From assembly GCF_024448895.1 (NCBI RefSeq), contig NZ_JAMOIC010000009.1, positions 1 to 64,000 on the forward strand: 64,000 bases of DNA, read 5' to 3'. A program made the translations under genes and the position numbers. Positions 1-8,658 of the stretch are shown here, piece after piece. How positions within the stretch are numbered: position 1 is the first letter of the stretch; every line of letters begins with the position of its first letter. The stretch is from Stutzerimonas stutzeri (GTDB lineage: Bacteria; Pseudomonadota; Gammaproteobacteria; Pseudomonadales; Pseudomonadaceae). A model generated the notes under the pieces. It saw only the letters and a program-made list of their open reading frames with translations. It had not been told where the DNA came from and ran no database searches.

Positions 1-59
1 CCAAGTAATCGGGCAAGTGCGGTGCCAATGGCACCGGCTCCAATAATGCTAATGCTCAT
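1..59 (-). CDS. NAD(P)-binding oxidoreductase, N-terminal 19 residues only
   Basis: The reading frame begins with ATG at 59 and runs off the left edge of the window. The visible start, MSISIIGAGAIGTALARLLG, is a beta strand followed by the Gly-rich turn GAGAIG of a Rossmann fold. It resembles the N-terminus of the NADPH-dependent F420-reductase-like or coenzyme-binding family. It lies 11 bases downstream of the stop of the SDR remnant, so the two were probably one operon. Nothing about the substrate can be said from this piece. Confidence 0.6.
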   Translation of the reverse strand, partial: MSISIIGAGAIGTALARLL

Positions 60-70
60 AGGCTTGCTCC

Positions 71-150
71 TTAGGCAGTAAAGCCGCCGTCGACCATCAG
101 TTCAGCACCGCTGACGAATGAAGCTTCGGGGCTAGCCAGATAAGCGCACT
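71..150 (-). pseudogene. C-terminal remnant of a short-chain dehydrogenase/reductase
   Basis: About 25 codons end at a TAA at 73-71 and read AYLASPEASFVSGAEL then MVDGGFTA. This is the hallmark C-terminus of SDR-family oxidoreductases (YLAS...S.VTG..L.VDGG). No N-terminal Rossmann motif or YxxxK catalytic motif lies upstream, because the frame breaks near 150 at a 12-bp palindrome. This is the stub of an SDR gene truncated by a rearrangement. The family call is firm from the motif; the truncation is seen directly. Confidence 0.7.
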
Positions 151-348
151 GTCAACGTTGACGATGCGCAGTGGCTACCTGACGCTCCCTATCTTTTGCT
201 AAGGAACTGGGAACTGGCTGAAAAGTGCGCCGTGAACTTTCTCAAAGATTCACTCCATTTGCACGGAAGCGCCGCCGTCGATAAGGCGGAACAACGACAG
301 AGATCGATTGCCGAGGAGTCACGCTATATCGCCTCGACGTTTAATTGA
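148..348 (+). pseudogene. C-terminal gene fragment of unknown function
   Basis: An open frame without any start codon runs from the scar near 150 to a TGA at 346-348. The roughly 65 residues include APYLLLRNWELAEKCAVNF and end RYIASTFN. It is amphipathic and rich in charged residues, and looks like the real C-terminus of a helical protein that lost its 5' part at the same junction that truncates the SDR gene. I do not recognise the family. It converges on the integrase at 406-1698 and may belong to the same insertion. Confidence 0.35.
151..162. repeat. 12-bp perfect palindrome at a rearrangement junction
   Basis: GTCAACGTTGAC is its own reverse complement and sits exactly where the SDR remnant on the minus strand and the plus-strand fragment both lose their coding frames. 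It could be a recombination core site for the neighbouring tyrosine recombinase or a chance feature of the breakpoint. I did not find a second copy in the gene-poor stretch up to 2685. Confidence 0.4.
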
Positions 349-405
349 ATTGGGGATATTGAATCCTTGTTGTCGCTCACCTGCGAGTTTGAGGCGAGAG
401 CACTC

Positions 406-1698
406 TCAGTTTTTTATTTTGAGCCCCTTCACGGAGTGAGCTCGCTGTTCGTCAAGTGAGTTGTAGTAGGTATTCTGGGTGGTGCTGAGGCTGTTATGGC
501 GAAGATCGGCCTGCAGATCCTTCATGTCCCGATGCGGCGCATCGAAGGTGGCCGATGTGTGTCGCAGCCAGTGCAATGACGCCGAACGCAACTGGTCGAT
601 CTCATCGTTGTTCCAACCTTCCTGGGCCATGCGCACCAGGGTACTGTCGAACACTTCTTGCAGAAGAAGCCGGATATGACGGTCGGAAAGGCCGCCTCGA
701 CCCTTAAGCGTGCTGATCAACGACGTTTTTTCGTGGGCGGAGGGGAGGGAAGAGAGCTGCAGGTGCCGACGATAACGCACTAGGTAGTTCTGGATGTAAT
801 CGTCGCGGATGCTGATCTTCGCCGCCTTGTTTCCCTTACCCACCACATGAAACCACCAGTTACCCATGCTATCGCGGCGGATATCACCCATCGTGGGCCT
901 CCAGTTATCCCGCCCCACCAGATCGGACACCCGTAGATACATGGAAAACAGAGTGGCAACGATGAACAGAGTGCGCTCGTGCAGCGGATTAGCGACAGCC
1001 ATCTGCTCGGCGGTTTCGATCACATAGCTCCACTGCAACTGAGTCAGTGAGCGAGAAGCGACATCTAGAGTGTTGCGTTGCTTATAGATGGATTTCTGCT
1101 TCACCGCCCGGAACGGGTTGACCTCGGTCAGGCCTTCATCAATGGCGTGCTGGAAGAAGCTGCCACATACCGCAAACACCTGGGCCACGGAGCCCTGGGA
1201 CATGCGATAGGGACGGGAGGGAAGGGTGGCCACGGCCTCTCTGGCGATCTTGCGCTCGCGCTTCGCCACGGTGTGGCTGAAGGGCCGCCATTGCTCATTG
1301 ATAATGTAGCTGTCAGTGTCGAGTTTCTTGCGGCTGCCCAAGCGCAAGAAGCGGGATTTCACCACAGGACCAATCCAGTCAGACGGTGGATTGAGGCAGA
1401 ATTCCATGAAAGCTTCGGCGTCTCGTCGACGCAACTCGACGATGGGTTTACCGGCCACTAGCAGGGACCAGAGCAACAGGCGCTCAACATGGGTTCTGTA
1501 AGAGTTGTAAGTAGCTTCGTTGCCAGCGTAGGACTTCAGAAAACCCCGGACGGCGCGATACCCCTCAGCCGCCTCAAGCCCATCACCAAAACCAAGGAGG
1601 AAGTCCCGAACCACCGGAAGCTCGCCATTGAGGTGGAGGAAGTTGAGTTCGTGAAAGCGATCAAATGTCTCGAAGAACGGTTGGGGACGTTGCGACAT
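406..1698 (-). CDS. Tyrosine recombinase / site-specific integrase
   Basis: A 430-residue protein of the phage-integrase (XerD-like) superfamily that would catalyse DNA strand exchange. The catalytic domain is in the C-terminal half: the first Arg is in LFSMYLRVSDL, the HxxRH box is in SLHWLRHTSATF, and the nucleophilic Tyr is in TTQNTYYNSL about 30 residues later. The N-terminal half should be the SAM-like core-binding domain (EATYNSYRTHVERLLLWSL). The start at MSQRPQPFF is the only plausible one. It is solitary: no excisionase or cargo gene is recognisable next to it. It sits beside two truncated genes, so it is probably what remains of an insertion. Confidence 0.85.
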   Translation of the reverse strand: MSQRPQPFFETFDRFHELNFLHLNGELPVVRDFLLGFGDGLEAAEGYRAVRGFLKSYAGNEATYNSYRTHVERLLLWSLLVAGKPIVELRRRDAEAFMEFCLNPPSDWIGPVVKSRFLRLGSRKKLDTDSYIINEQWRPFSHTVAKRERKIAREAVATLPSRPYRMSQGSVAQVFAVCGSFFQHAIDEGLTEVNPFRAVKQKSIYKQRNTLDVASRSLTQLQWSYVIETAEQMAVANPLHERTLFIVATLFSMYLRVSDLVGRDNWRPTMGDIRRDSMGNWWFHVVGKGNKAAKISIRDDYIQNYLVRYRRHLQLSSLPSAHEKTSLISTLKGRGGLSDRHIRLLLQEVFDSTLVRMAQEGWNNDEIDQLRSASLHWLRHTSATFDAPHRDMKDLQADLRHNSLSTTQNTYYNSLDEQRAHSVKGLKIKN

Positions 1699-1719
1699 AA
1701 AAATGGCCAGCCTGGGTAG

Positions 1720-2685
1720 ATGCGCCTAAATAGGTACTCCCCGCCAGTATAGAGTAATATCCGGGTCTGGTGATTATCGGATATCGCGTCTGGATGATGC
1801 CATAGGCCCGTGCGAAGATTCGGTAAGCAACTCCTTGGCTGTTTCCCGCATTTGGACCTAGGCAAGGCATTCAGGCTGAACAGGTCTGTGAACGGGCGAC
1901 CCTAAGTCCGTCTAGATGCAGCTACAACCCCCCGGAACGCGACGACTGGCAAAGCCCTAACCGAAGCATTGCCAAGGTAGGTGGGTGTGAGCTTATCCAG
2001 CCTATGGCAATTGGCATCGGTGTATCGCAAGAAATCCGTGGGCCAACAAAACAACTATTCGGGATGCACTGCTTGACGGCCTGAACATCAGATATCCACA
2101 TCTGCCGCGCTCATACCCCCGAGCAGCGATTACCGCCACGCTAGCTAAGGTCAGCCTGACGGCTCACGTGTGCTTTCTCTCTTTTTTAGTGACTTTAATT
2201 TTAAAACTTCAACGAAATCAAAGGTGAAACGGACGCCGCTGTAATTTTCTATGACTTTTCAGATCTCAATGCGATTCTTTTTATGAGCACGTTGCCATGC
2301 AGAGCACAAATCGACGTCCCTGTTAGCCACCTTAACGTTCCAGAGATGCAAAAAATCGCTATCTCGACGTGACGCAAAGTCCGTCTTAGGCTGGGGTTCT
2401 ATGCAAAAAAAGCCTTGTAACCACTGCGGTACGGCGTTCTCCGATTTATTGACTGAAATTGGCGCCAATGGTGACTGACCACAAACTCAATGTGAGAGGC
2501 GGCAGCTTTTCAGCCAGGTGTCGGCCATAGAGAATCAGAATCCTATACTTCGCATAATCTATATTATGTTAAATAGAGTATTGGGTTATTAAAGACGCTC
2601 ACGTCCCCGGGGTTCTCCAATGGCAATCACTTGATGCCGCCCTCGCTCCGTAAGAACGCTGCGGCATCTCCGCGATCACTAATGA
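1720..2685. other. Gene-poor region behind the integrase
   Basis: No convincing coding sequence is visible in about 965 bases. Local composition is patchy, with AT-rich stretches near 2165-2290 and 2540-2600 that contrast with the surrounding high-GC genes. A very short plus-strand frame at 2401-2478 encodes a 25-residue peptide with a CNHC pair (PCNHCGTAFSDLL), and a 69-residue minus-strand frame spans 2259-2468. Neither has a clear ribosome binding site or a recognisable family. The stretch probably belongs to the degraded insertion. Confidence 0.4.
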
Positions 2686-3732
2686 TTACCGGTGTTGAAT
2701 CACTACGGCGCGGATGTCTTCAGCCAGTTGGCGCACTCGTTCCTCGCTGGTGTCCCACGAGCACATGAAGCGTGCACCGCCTACGCCGATGAACGTGTAG
2801 AACATCCAGCCTCGACTTCTCAGTGCTTCGAGTGCCAATGGCGGAATGCTGACGAATACGCCGTTGGCTTCGACCGGAAACATCAGCTCCACGTCAGGGA
2901 TGTCGCTGATCAGCTCGGCCAGCAACTGTGCACATTGATTGGCGTGCTCTGCATACTTCATCCAGGCGCCGTTTTCCAACAAACCAACCCAGGGCGCGGA
3001 TAGGAAACGCATCTTGGATGCCAATTGGCCGGCTTGCTTGCAGCGATACTCGAAGTCTTCAGCCAGGTCGCGATTGAAAAACAAGATCGCTTCGCCCACG
3101 GCCATGCCGTTCTTGGTGCCGCCGAAGCACAGCACATCCACGCCGGCTTTCCAGCTCAGCTCGGCTGGTGACAGGCCGAGAAAAGCACAGGCATTGGCGA
3201 AACGAGCGCCGTCCATGTGCAGATGCAGGCCCAGTTCCTTGCAGGTATCGCTGATGGCTTTGAGTTCGTCCGGCCGGTACACCGTGCCGATCTCCGTTGC
3301 CTGGGTGATGCTTACAACCCTTGGCTTGGGGTAGTGAATATCCTTGCGTTTGAGCGCAATTTCGCGGATTGCCGTAGGGGTAAGCCTGCCCTGCTCTGTC
3401 CGGGCTACCAGCAGCTTGGAACCGTTTGAAAAGAATTCCGGTGCACCGCACTCGTCGGTTTCGATGTGCGCGATGTCGCCGCAAATTACGCTGTGATAGC
3501 TCTGGCAAAGCGATGACAAGGCCAGGGAATTGGCTGCCGTGCCGTTGAATGCAAAGAAGACCTCGCAATCGGTCTCGAACAGCTGACGAAAGTGATCTGC
3601 CGCACGGGCTGTCCACTGGTCGTCACCGTAGGCGCGATCGTGTCCCTGATTGGCGCGTGCCATTGCGTCCCAGGCTTCGGGACAAATGCCTGAATAGTTG
3701 TCGCTGGCAAACTGCTGATTGGCGGTTGTCAT
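2686..3732 (-). CDS. ltaE: Low-specificity L-threonine aldolase
   Basis: A 348-residue PLP-dependent fold-type I enzyme that splits L-threonine or L-allo-threonine into glycine and acetaldehyde. The likely Schiff-base lysine is Lys207 in CFGGTKNGM, and the conserved HMDGARFANA segment (Asp binding the PLP pyridine nitrogen) lies about 35 residues before it. Length and start (MTTANQQFASDNYSGICPEA) match the bacterial family used by pseudomonads. It is transcribed alone, ahead of the DUF202 genes on the same strand. Whether it acts mainly in glycine formation or threonine catabolism cannot be read from the sequence. Confidence 0.9.
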   Translation of the reverse strand: MTTANQQFASDNYSGICPEAWDAMARANQGHDRAYGDDQWTARAADHFRQLFETDCEVFFAFNGTAANSLALSSLCQSYHSVICGDIAHIETDECGAPEFFSNGSKLLVARTEQGRLTPTAIREIALKRKDIHYPKPRVVSITQATEIGTVYRPDELKAISDTCKELGLHLHMDGARFANACAFLGLSPAELSWKAGVDVLCFGGTKNGMAVGEAILFFNRDLAEDFEYRCKQAGQLASKMRFLSAPWVGLLENGAWMKYAEHANQCAQLLAELISDIPDVELMFPVEANGVFVSIPPLALEALRSRGWMFYTFIGVGGARFMCSWDTSEERVRQLAEDIRAVVIQHR

Positions 3733-3756
3733 CTAAGCCTCTTTGAAAATGCTGCC

Positions 3757-4131
3757 CTAATCAGTGATCGGCAAGAAAATTACAGTGTAGAGCCCGAGTG
3801 CTCCCATTATCGCCACCGACGCACCCAGCCAGAGTATCGAGGTGGCATCTGCCTGTATGCGGCCGCTCTTCAATCCGCTGGCACTGCGCATATAACGGCG
3901 CTGCTGGGTCGTCCAGATGCCGAGCGCGGTGATCAGTGAAAGCGCCACGAGCGCACCGACGAAAGCCCCGTGATAGGGCATCCAGCGCAGGAACAACGCG
4001 CTTACCGTAAGCATCGTAAGCAGCGTTCGACCCCACGCCAACGATGTGCGTTCCGGCTGGAGGCCCGGGTCTTCATGCAACGGTGGCGGCGGCGGCTGGG
4101 GTTCCAGACGGCGGCGAAAGGAAATGTGCAT
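3757..4131 (-). CDS. DUF202 family small membrane protein (second of a pair)
   Basis: 124 residues starting MHISFRRRL, with a proline run (PQPPPPPLHEDPG), the family signature LQPERTSLAWGRTLL and three hydrophobic segments typical of YidH/DUF202 proteins. The start at 4131 lies two bases after the stop of the upstream DUF202 gene (4134-4136), so the two are translationally linked. A longer in-frame extension to 4272 overlaps the neighbour and is not credible. The molecular function of the family is not established. Confidence 0.8.
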   Translation of the reverse strand: MHISFRRRLEPQPPPPPLHEDPGLQPERTSLAWGRTLLTMLTVSALFLRWMPYHGAFVGALVALSLITALGIWTTQQRRYMRSASGLKSGRIQADATSILWLGASVAIMGALGLYTVIFLPITD

Positions 4132-4133
4132 AG

Positions 4134-4502
4134 TCAGCTGCCAAGGGCGATGTAGCTGATCAGTACCAGGGTAACCAAGGTCCCGCCAATCGACAGGATC
4201 GGTACCAGCAGCGGAAATGGTAACGGCCCGCTGTGGCGCATCGCCCGTTCGATGGTCAACCAGCGCACGCAAGCCGATGAGCTGATGAAAATGGCGAGGA
4301 GCAACAAGGAAACCGAGAGAATCTTGCGAATTTCCAGCGTGAAGATCTGACCGGCGAAAGCTTCAACCGCAACGCCGCCGGCCAGAAGCGCCAGGGACGT
4401 TCGGATCCACGCCAGAAAGGTGCGCTCGTTTGCCAGGGTGAACCGCGGATCGGGTTCCTTCCCGCCTGACAGCAACCGGTGACTCCAGCGACTTCGTTCC
4501 AT
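4134..4502 (-). CDS. DUF202 (YidH-like) membrane protein (first of a pair)
   Basis: 122 residues. The conserved cytoplasmic entry RFTLANERTFLAWIRTSLALL around residues 20-40 merges into the first of three transmembrane segments (SVSLLLLAIFISSS and LVPILSIGGTLVTLVLIS follow). It begins MERSRWSHRLL and is directly followed by a second DUF202 gene; tandem pairs are common for this family. Function is unknown beyond inner-membrane localisation. Confidence 0.8.
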   Translation of the reverse strand: MERSRWSHRLLSGGKEPDPRFTLANERTFLAWIRTSLALLAGGVAVEAFAGQIFTLEIRKILSVSLLLLAIFISSSACVRWLTIERAMRHSGPLPFPLLVPILSIGGTLVTLVLISYIALGS

Positions 4503-4684
4503 TGGACGATGCGACTCCGATTCAAATAGGTGTGGTGTTCTATAGGCTCATTCAAACAGAAACACAGCGGCCGTGCAGGTTCCATTGCGACGACCGAGCA
4601 GGCATTCCAGTGCCTTTGGTGTGAAGCCGGGCGACGGATTGCCATGCTAATGTGCGGCCTTCAAACCCGCTCTGGAGACAATCC

Positions 4685-5170
4685 ATGTTGCTTCGCCTGG
4701 TAACCGCTTTCGTGCTCGGCACGGCCACCTTTACCGCCATCGCGGAGGACCACGCTCACCACATGACGGATGAAAAACCGGCCGTCACCCAGGCTTGGTC
4801 CCGTGCCATGCCGCCTACCGCACCCACAGGTGCGGTGTACTTCCTTATAAGCAACCCGGGCAAAACGGCGGACAAGCTTGTCGGCGTGCAAACGCCCCGC
4901 GCTGATAAAGCTGAACTGCATACCCACGTTCAAAAAGGCGAAATGATGAGCATGCAGCAAATCGAATCGGTAGAACTGGCCGCTGACGGCGAAGTGGCGT
5001 TCAAGCCAGGCGGAAACCACGTGATGCTGTTCCAACTAACCGGGCCGCTCGTTGCAGGTGAGCACTTCCCCCTTACGCTGATCTTCGAGAAAGCCGGCGA
5101 AGTGACAGTTGAAGTTGGCATCCATGATCAGGCTCCCGAATCGGACCACAACGCCCATCATCAGCACTGA
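4685..5170 (+). CDS. Periplasmic copper chaperone of the PCu(A)C family
   Basis: About 161 residues with an N-terminal signal peptide (MLLRLVTAFVLGTATFTAIA). The PCu(A)C domain has the metal-site pattern of His and Met ligands: AELHTH, then KGEMMSMQQ, then GGNHVMLFQL. A His-rich tail (HNAHHQH) may also bind metal. Members deliver Cu(I) to cytochrome oxidase or take part in copper homeostasis. I chose ATG 4685 because it has GGAG at the right distance and begins the signal peptide; an upstream start at 4652 adds 11 unlikely residues. No other copper genes are adjacent. Confidence 0.88.
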   Translation: MLLRLVTAFVLGTATFTAIAEDHAHHMTDEKPAVTQAWSRAMPPTAPTGAVYFLISNPGKTADKLVGVQTPRADKAELHTHVQKGEMMSMQQIESVELAADGEVAFKPGGNHVMLFQLTGPLVAGEHFPLTLIFEKAGEVTVEVGIHDQAPESDHNAHHQH

Positions 5171-5183
5171 ACTCATCGCCCTG

Positions 5184-5216
5184 CCGGACGGACAACCTGA
5201 GCCAGGTTCCGTCCGG
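5184..5216. terminator. Strong hairpin between convergent genes
   Basis: CCGGACGG and AACCTG pair with CAGGTT and CCGTCCGG around an AGC loop, with a two-base bulge. It lies between the stop of the copper chaperone and the convergent glutathione reductase gene. There is no long T-run on either side, so it may be an imperfect terminator or a REP-like hairpin. Confidence 0.45.
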
Positions 5217-5286
5217 ACGCCCTCCTCCTCGCCCTGCCCCTGCTAACAACCCACCGCGACATCGATCCCCTGCGCCTGCTGAGAAT

Positions 5287-6645
5287 TCAAATACCCGTAG
5301 GTGTGCGCATCGTGACGAACTCTTCGGCCGCCGTAGGATGAATGCCCAACGTATCGTCGAAGATCCGCTTGGTCGCGCCTGCCTTCAATGCGACTGCCAG
5401 GCCCTGGATAATTTCCCCAGCCTCCGGACCGGCCATATGGCAACCCAGCACCTTGTCCGTGTCGGCATCGACCACCAGCTTCATCAGGCTGCGTTCCAGG
5501 CTATTGGTCATCGTCAGCTTCATCGGCCGGAAGCGACTCTCGAACAGCACTACCTTATGACCTTTCGCTCGAGCTTCTTCCTCGGTCAACCCGACAGTGG
5601 CCATATTCGGCAGGCTGAAGACCGCGGTGGCAATGGTGTTGTAGTCCACTGGCCGATATTCCTCGGGCTTGAATAGCTGTCGCGCTACGGCCATGCCTTC
5701 TGCAAGTGCCACTGGTGTCAGCTGGACACGCCCGATCACGTCGCCAATGGCCAGGATCGACGGTGTCGTGGTGCGGAACTGCTCGTCTACGGCGATGAAT
5801 CCGCGCTCGTCCAGGGTGACGTCGAGATTCTCCATCCCCAGGCCATCGAGCATCGGGCGGCGGCCTGTCGCGTACAGGATGCAATCGGCTTCCAGCGTAC
5901 GGCCGTCCTTGAGGGTGGCCAGCAGCGTTCCGTCCGGCTGCTTGTCGATACGGGTGATATCGGCGTTGAACTGCAGGTCGACGTCTTTCTTGATCAGTTC
6001 ATCCTTGAGGTGATCGCGCAATGAACCGTCGAAGCCGCGAAGAAAGAGGTCGCCCCTGTACAGCAAGCGGGTTTCCGAGCCACAACCGTGAAAGATCGAG
6101 GCAAACTCGACAGCAATGTAGCCCCCGCCGACAACCAATACGCGGCGCGGGAGCTCGTCGAGATAGAAGGCTTCGTTGGAGGTGATGGCGTGCTCTCGTC
6201 CTGGGATATCAGGCACGAACGGCCAGCCGCCGGTTGCAATCAGAATGTGCTCGGCAGTGTAGTGCTGACCTTCCACTTCGACGGTATGGGCGTCGACCAG
6301 CCGCGCGTGGGCCTGCAGCAGCGTGACACCGCTGTCGGTCAGCAGATTTTTGTAGATGCCGTTCAGGCGCTGGATTTCGCGATCCTTGTTGGCGATCAGG
6401 GTTTTCCAGTCAAAGGTCGCGCCGTCGATGGTCCAGCCGTAGCCCTGAGCCTGATCGATGTCATCTGAATAATGTGCGCCGTATACCAACAGCTTTTTGG
6501 GTACACACCCAACGTTCACGCAGGTGCCACCCAGGTAACGGCTTTCGGCCACCGCCACACGAGCGCCAAACCCGGCGGCGAAACGAGCGGCCCGGACGCC
6601 ACCGGAGCCCGCGCCGATGACGAATAAATCGAAGTCGTAAGCCAT
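5287..6645 (-). CDS. gor: Glutathione-disulfide reductase
   Basis: About 452 residues. An FAD- and NADPH-dependent flavoenzyme that reduces GSSG in the cytoplasm. Visible motifs in order: FAD-binding GxGxxG at residues 11-16 (GAGSGG), redox pair Cys42/Cys47 ([14 protein letters not shown]), the NADPH Rossmann motif [12 protein letters not shown], and the C-terminal dimer-interface HPTAAEEFV with the catalytic-base His. The NADPH side has no Asp/Glu in the usual discriminating place. Start [11 protein letters not shown] at 6645 has a GGGAG ribosome site; an upstream extension to 6678 is weaker. It is a single gene, divergent from the VOC gene. Confidence 0.95.
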   Translation of the reverse strand: MAYDFDLFVIGAGSGGVRAARFAAGFGARVAVAESRYLGGTCVNVGCVPKKLLVYGAHYSDDIDQAQGYGWTIDGATFDWKTLIANKDREIQRLNGIYKNLLTDSGVTLLQAHARLVDAHTVEVEGQHYTAEHILIATGGWPFVPDIPGREHAITSNEAFYLDELPRRVLVVGGGYIAVEFASIFHGCGSETRLLYRGDLFLRGFDGSLRDHLKDELIKKDVDLQFNADITRIDKQPDGTLLATLKDGRTLEADCILYATGRRPMLDGLGMENLDVTLDERGFIAVDEQFRTTTPSILAIGDVIGRVQLTPVALAEGMAVARQLFKPEEYRPVDYNTIATAVFSLPNMATVGLTEEEARAKGHKVVLFESRFRPMKLTMTNSLERSLMKLVVDADTDKVLGCHMAGPEAGEIIQGLAVALKAGATKRIFDDTLGIHPTAAEEFVTMRTPTGI

Positions 6646-6728
6646 GTACTGTTGTCTCCCTTGTAGAGCGGACAGCATAACCCAGCAGTTTCACCCGATC
6701 ACCGCACCTGTGTATTGAAGGAGTGCCC

Positions 6729-7151
6729 ATGCGCCCTACCCTGACACATCTCGCCTTGCACGTACCGGATCTGGATGCCTGCATCGCCTTCTATGAGCGA
6801 TTCTGCGGGATGCACGTATTCCATGAACGGGCCGGCAAAGGCTCGCGAATCGTCTGGATGGCCGAGCCCGGCAGAGAGCGCGAATTCATCTTCGTCATCA
6901 TGCCCGGGGGGCAGGATCGGGCCCTGGCTGACAACGATTACAGCCATTTCGGTTTCGCGATGGCCAGCCGGGACGAGGTCGACCTGATCGCCGATAAGGC
7001 GCGCGAGGCCGGATGCTTGATCTGGGCGCCGCGTGATGAGCCCTACCCCGTCGGTTACTACTGCGGCGTGCGCGATCCGGCGGGCAATTATGTGGAGTTC
7101 AGCTACGGACAACCGCTGGGTCCAGGCGCCGAGGAAATGCCAGCGCCCTGA
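6729..7151 (+). CDS. VOC-superfamily (glyoxalase-like) protein
   Basis: 140 residues with two beta-alpha-beta-beta-beta modules of the vicinal oxygen chelate fold. The first metal-ligand region is LTHLALHVPDLDACIAFYERF and the second ends with GYYCGVRDPAGNYVEFSYGQ, where the final Glu is a usual metal ligand. Such proteins are glyoxalase I-like lyases, dioxygenases or antibiotic-binding proteins; the substrate is not predictable here. ATG 6729 is preferred because the AAGGAG at 6717-6722 is correctly spaced for it and too close to the GTG at 6723. Confidence 0.75.
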   Translation: MRPTLTHLALHVPDLDACIAFYERFCGMHVFHERAGKGSRIVWMAEPGREREFIFVIMPGGQDRALADNDYSHFGFAMASRDEVDLIADKAREAGCLIWAPRDEPYPVGYYCGVRDPAGNYVEFSYGQPLGPGAEEMPAP

Positions 7152-7155
7152 AACG

Positions 7156-7182
7156 ACAAAGCCACCCGAAGGTGGCCTTGTA
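7156..7182. terminator. Bidirectional Rho-independent terminator
   Basis: ACAAAGCCACC, loop CGAA, then GGTGGCCTTGT form a stable hairpin flanked by A-rich and T-containing sequence. It sits between the convergent VOC gene and galU and can serve both. Confidence 0.8.
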
Positions 7183-7198
7183 CAAAACGCTTTGTTGC

Positions 7199-8038
7199 TT
7201 AGAACGCTTTACCGGTCAGGTAGAAGTGCTCGTAGCAGAAGTTGGTCGCTGCGATATAGCCCTCGGCGGAACCGCAATCGAAGCGCTGACCTTTGAACTT
7301 GTATGCCAGCACGCAACCGTCCTGCGCCTGACGCATCAGCGCGTCGGTGATCTGGATCTCACCGCCCTTGCCCGGCTCAGTCTGCTCGATCAGGTCGAAG
7401 ATGTCCGGAGTCAGGATGTAACGTCCGATGATCGCGAGGTTGGATGGTGCGTCTTCCGGCTTTGGCTTCTCGACCATGTGGCTGACACGGAAGATGTCGT
7501 CACGAATCATCTCGCCGGCGATCACACCGTACTTGCTGGTCTCTTCCGGCGGCACTTCCTGGATGGCGACGATCGAGCAGCGGAACTGGTTGTACAGCTT
7601 GACCATCTGCGCCAAAACCGGATCACCGTTCAGATTAATGCAAAGGTCATCGGCCAGAACCACGGCGAAGGGTTCATCACCAATCAACGGGCGACCGCTG
7701 AGAATGGCGTGGCCCAGGCCCTTCATTTCGACTTGGCGGGTATAGGAGAAGCTGCACTCGTCAATCAGCTTGCGGATACCGACCAGGTACTTTTCCTTGT
7801 CGGTGTTACGAATCTGATGCTCGAGTTCGTAACTGATGTCGAAGTGGTCTTCCAGGGAGCGCTTACCGCGACCGGTAACGATCGAGATCTGACTCAGCCC
7901 GGCGGCCAGTGCCTCTTCAACCCCGTACTGAATCAGGGGCTTGTTCACTACCGGCAACATTTCCTTTGGCATCGCCTTGGTTGCCGGAAGGAAGCGCGTG
8001 CCATATCCGGCCGCAGGAAAAAGGCATTTTTTGATCAT
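7199..8038 (-). CDS. galU: UTP--glucose-1-phosphate uridylyltransferase
   Basis: 279 residues, the usual bacterial GalU length. Makes UDP-glucose from glucose 1-phosphate and UTP for LPS, exopolysaccharide and trehalose or glycan synthesis. The nucleotidyltransferase signature is at the N-terminus (FPAAGYGTRFLPATKAMPKE), with the metal-binding Asp in AVVLADDLCI and the sugar-binding EKPKPEDAPSNLAIIGRY. It begins at the window's clearest GalU start, MIKKCLFPAAG, and ends just before a shared hairpin terminator. Confidence 0.95.
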   Translation of the reverse strand: MIKKCLFPAAGYGTRFLPATKAMPKEMLPVVNKPLIQYGVEEALAAGLSQISIVTGRGKRSLEDHFDISYELEHQIRNTDKEKYLVGIRKLIDECSFSYTRQVEMKGLGHAILSGRPLIGDEPFAVVLADDLCINLNGDPVLAQMVKLYNQFRCSIVAIQEVPPEETSKYGVIAGEMIRDDIFRVSHMVEKPKPEDAPSNLAIIGRYILTPDIFDLIEQTEPGKGGEIQITDALMRQAQDGCVLAYKFKGQRFDCGSAEGYIAATNFCYEHFYLTGKAF

Positions 8039-8392
8039 GTGAGTCCTTTAAGAGGAAGGTTCCAGTTGATGCACTGCGCCCGGATCGGTCAGCAGTCATA
8101 TCCTGCATGTCCCGCCGACAGCGGCTGACTAGAGGCTACGACCACCGAAACGATGAGGGGTTCTACGATTGGCCTTGTGAATTCCATCAGCTCACGCGAA
8201 CCGACCAGAGGTGATTGACATGAACGACGCCTAGCGTGAGGCGAGACAAGCCAATTGCCAAGTAGGGCTGTAAAAAAGACACGCGCTGCAACACGGGCTG
8301 AAAATTCAGAGCAGGTTTCACCCTGGGCCGCAAACCTACCGGGGTTCATCCCCTCGGCAGATCGCTCGAAATCGGCTTCCGCATGCCACGCT

Positions 8393-8414
8393 TTTACTGA
8401 CCGAGATCAGTAAA
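8393..8414. repeat. Perfect 8-bp inverted repeat upstream of the chemoreceptor
   Basis: TTTACTGA, six-base spacer, TCAGTAAA. It lies in the 620-base gap between galU and the chemoreceptor gene, 122 bases before the sigma28-like promoter. It could be an operator or the terminator stem of an unseen transcript. Apart from this and the promoter I see nothing in the gap. Confidence 0.4.
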
Positions 8415-8535
8415 TCATCAGATTGATTTCATTTCGTCGTGCCCCTTGGGACTGCCTCGCAGACCAAAGGCTAGGATGTCACGCGCTTGATTGATGGCGT
8501 TATGCCTTCACAGCTCCACTATTGGTAAAACCCTG

Positions 8536-8562
8536 TAACGCGCAGGGATTTGCTGCCGATAC
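8536..8562 (+). promoter_or_regulatory. Sigma28 (FliA)-type promoter
   Basis: TAAC, 15 bases, then GCCGATAC. This matches the flagellar sigma factor consensus TAAA-N15-GCCGATAA with one mismatch in each element. It lies about 100 bases upstream of the chemoreceptor start, which is the class of gene FliA normally transcribes. Confidence 0.7.
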
Positions 8563-8658
8563 ACCCATCGGATGATGCGCGTTAGTCGGCCTGAGGGCTG
8601 TAGCGACCGCACCCCCGGTCGTGTTGGCTGGTACTTGTTGCAGCTTTTAAGGAACAGA

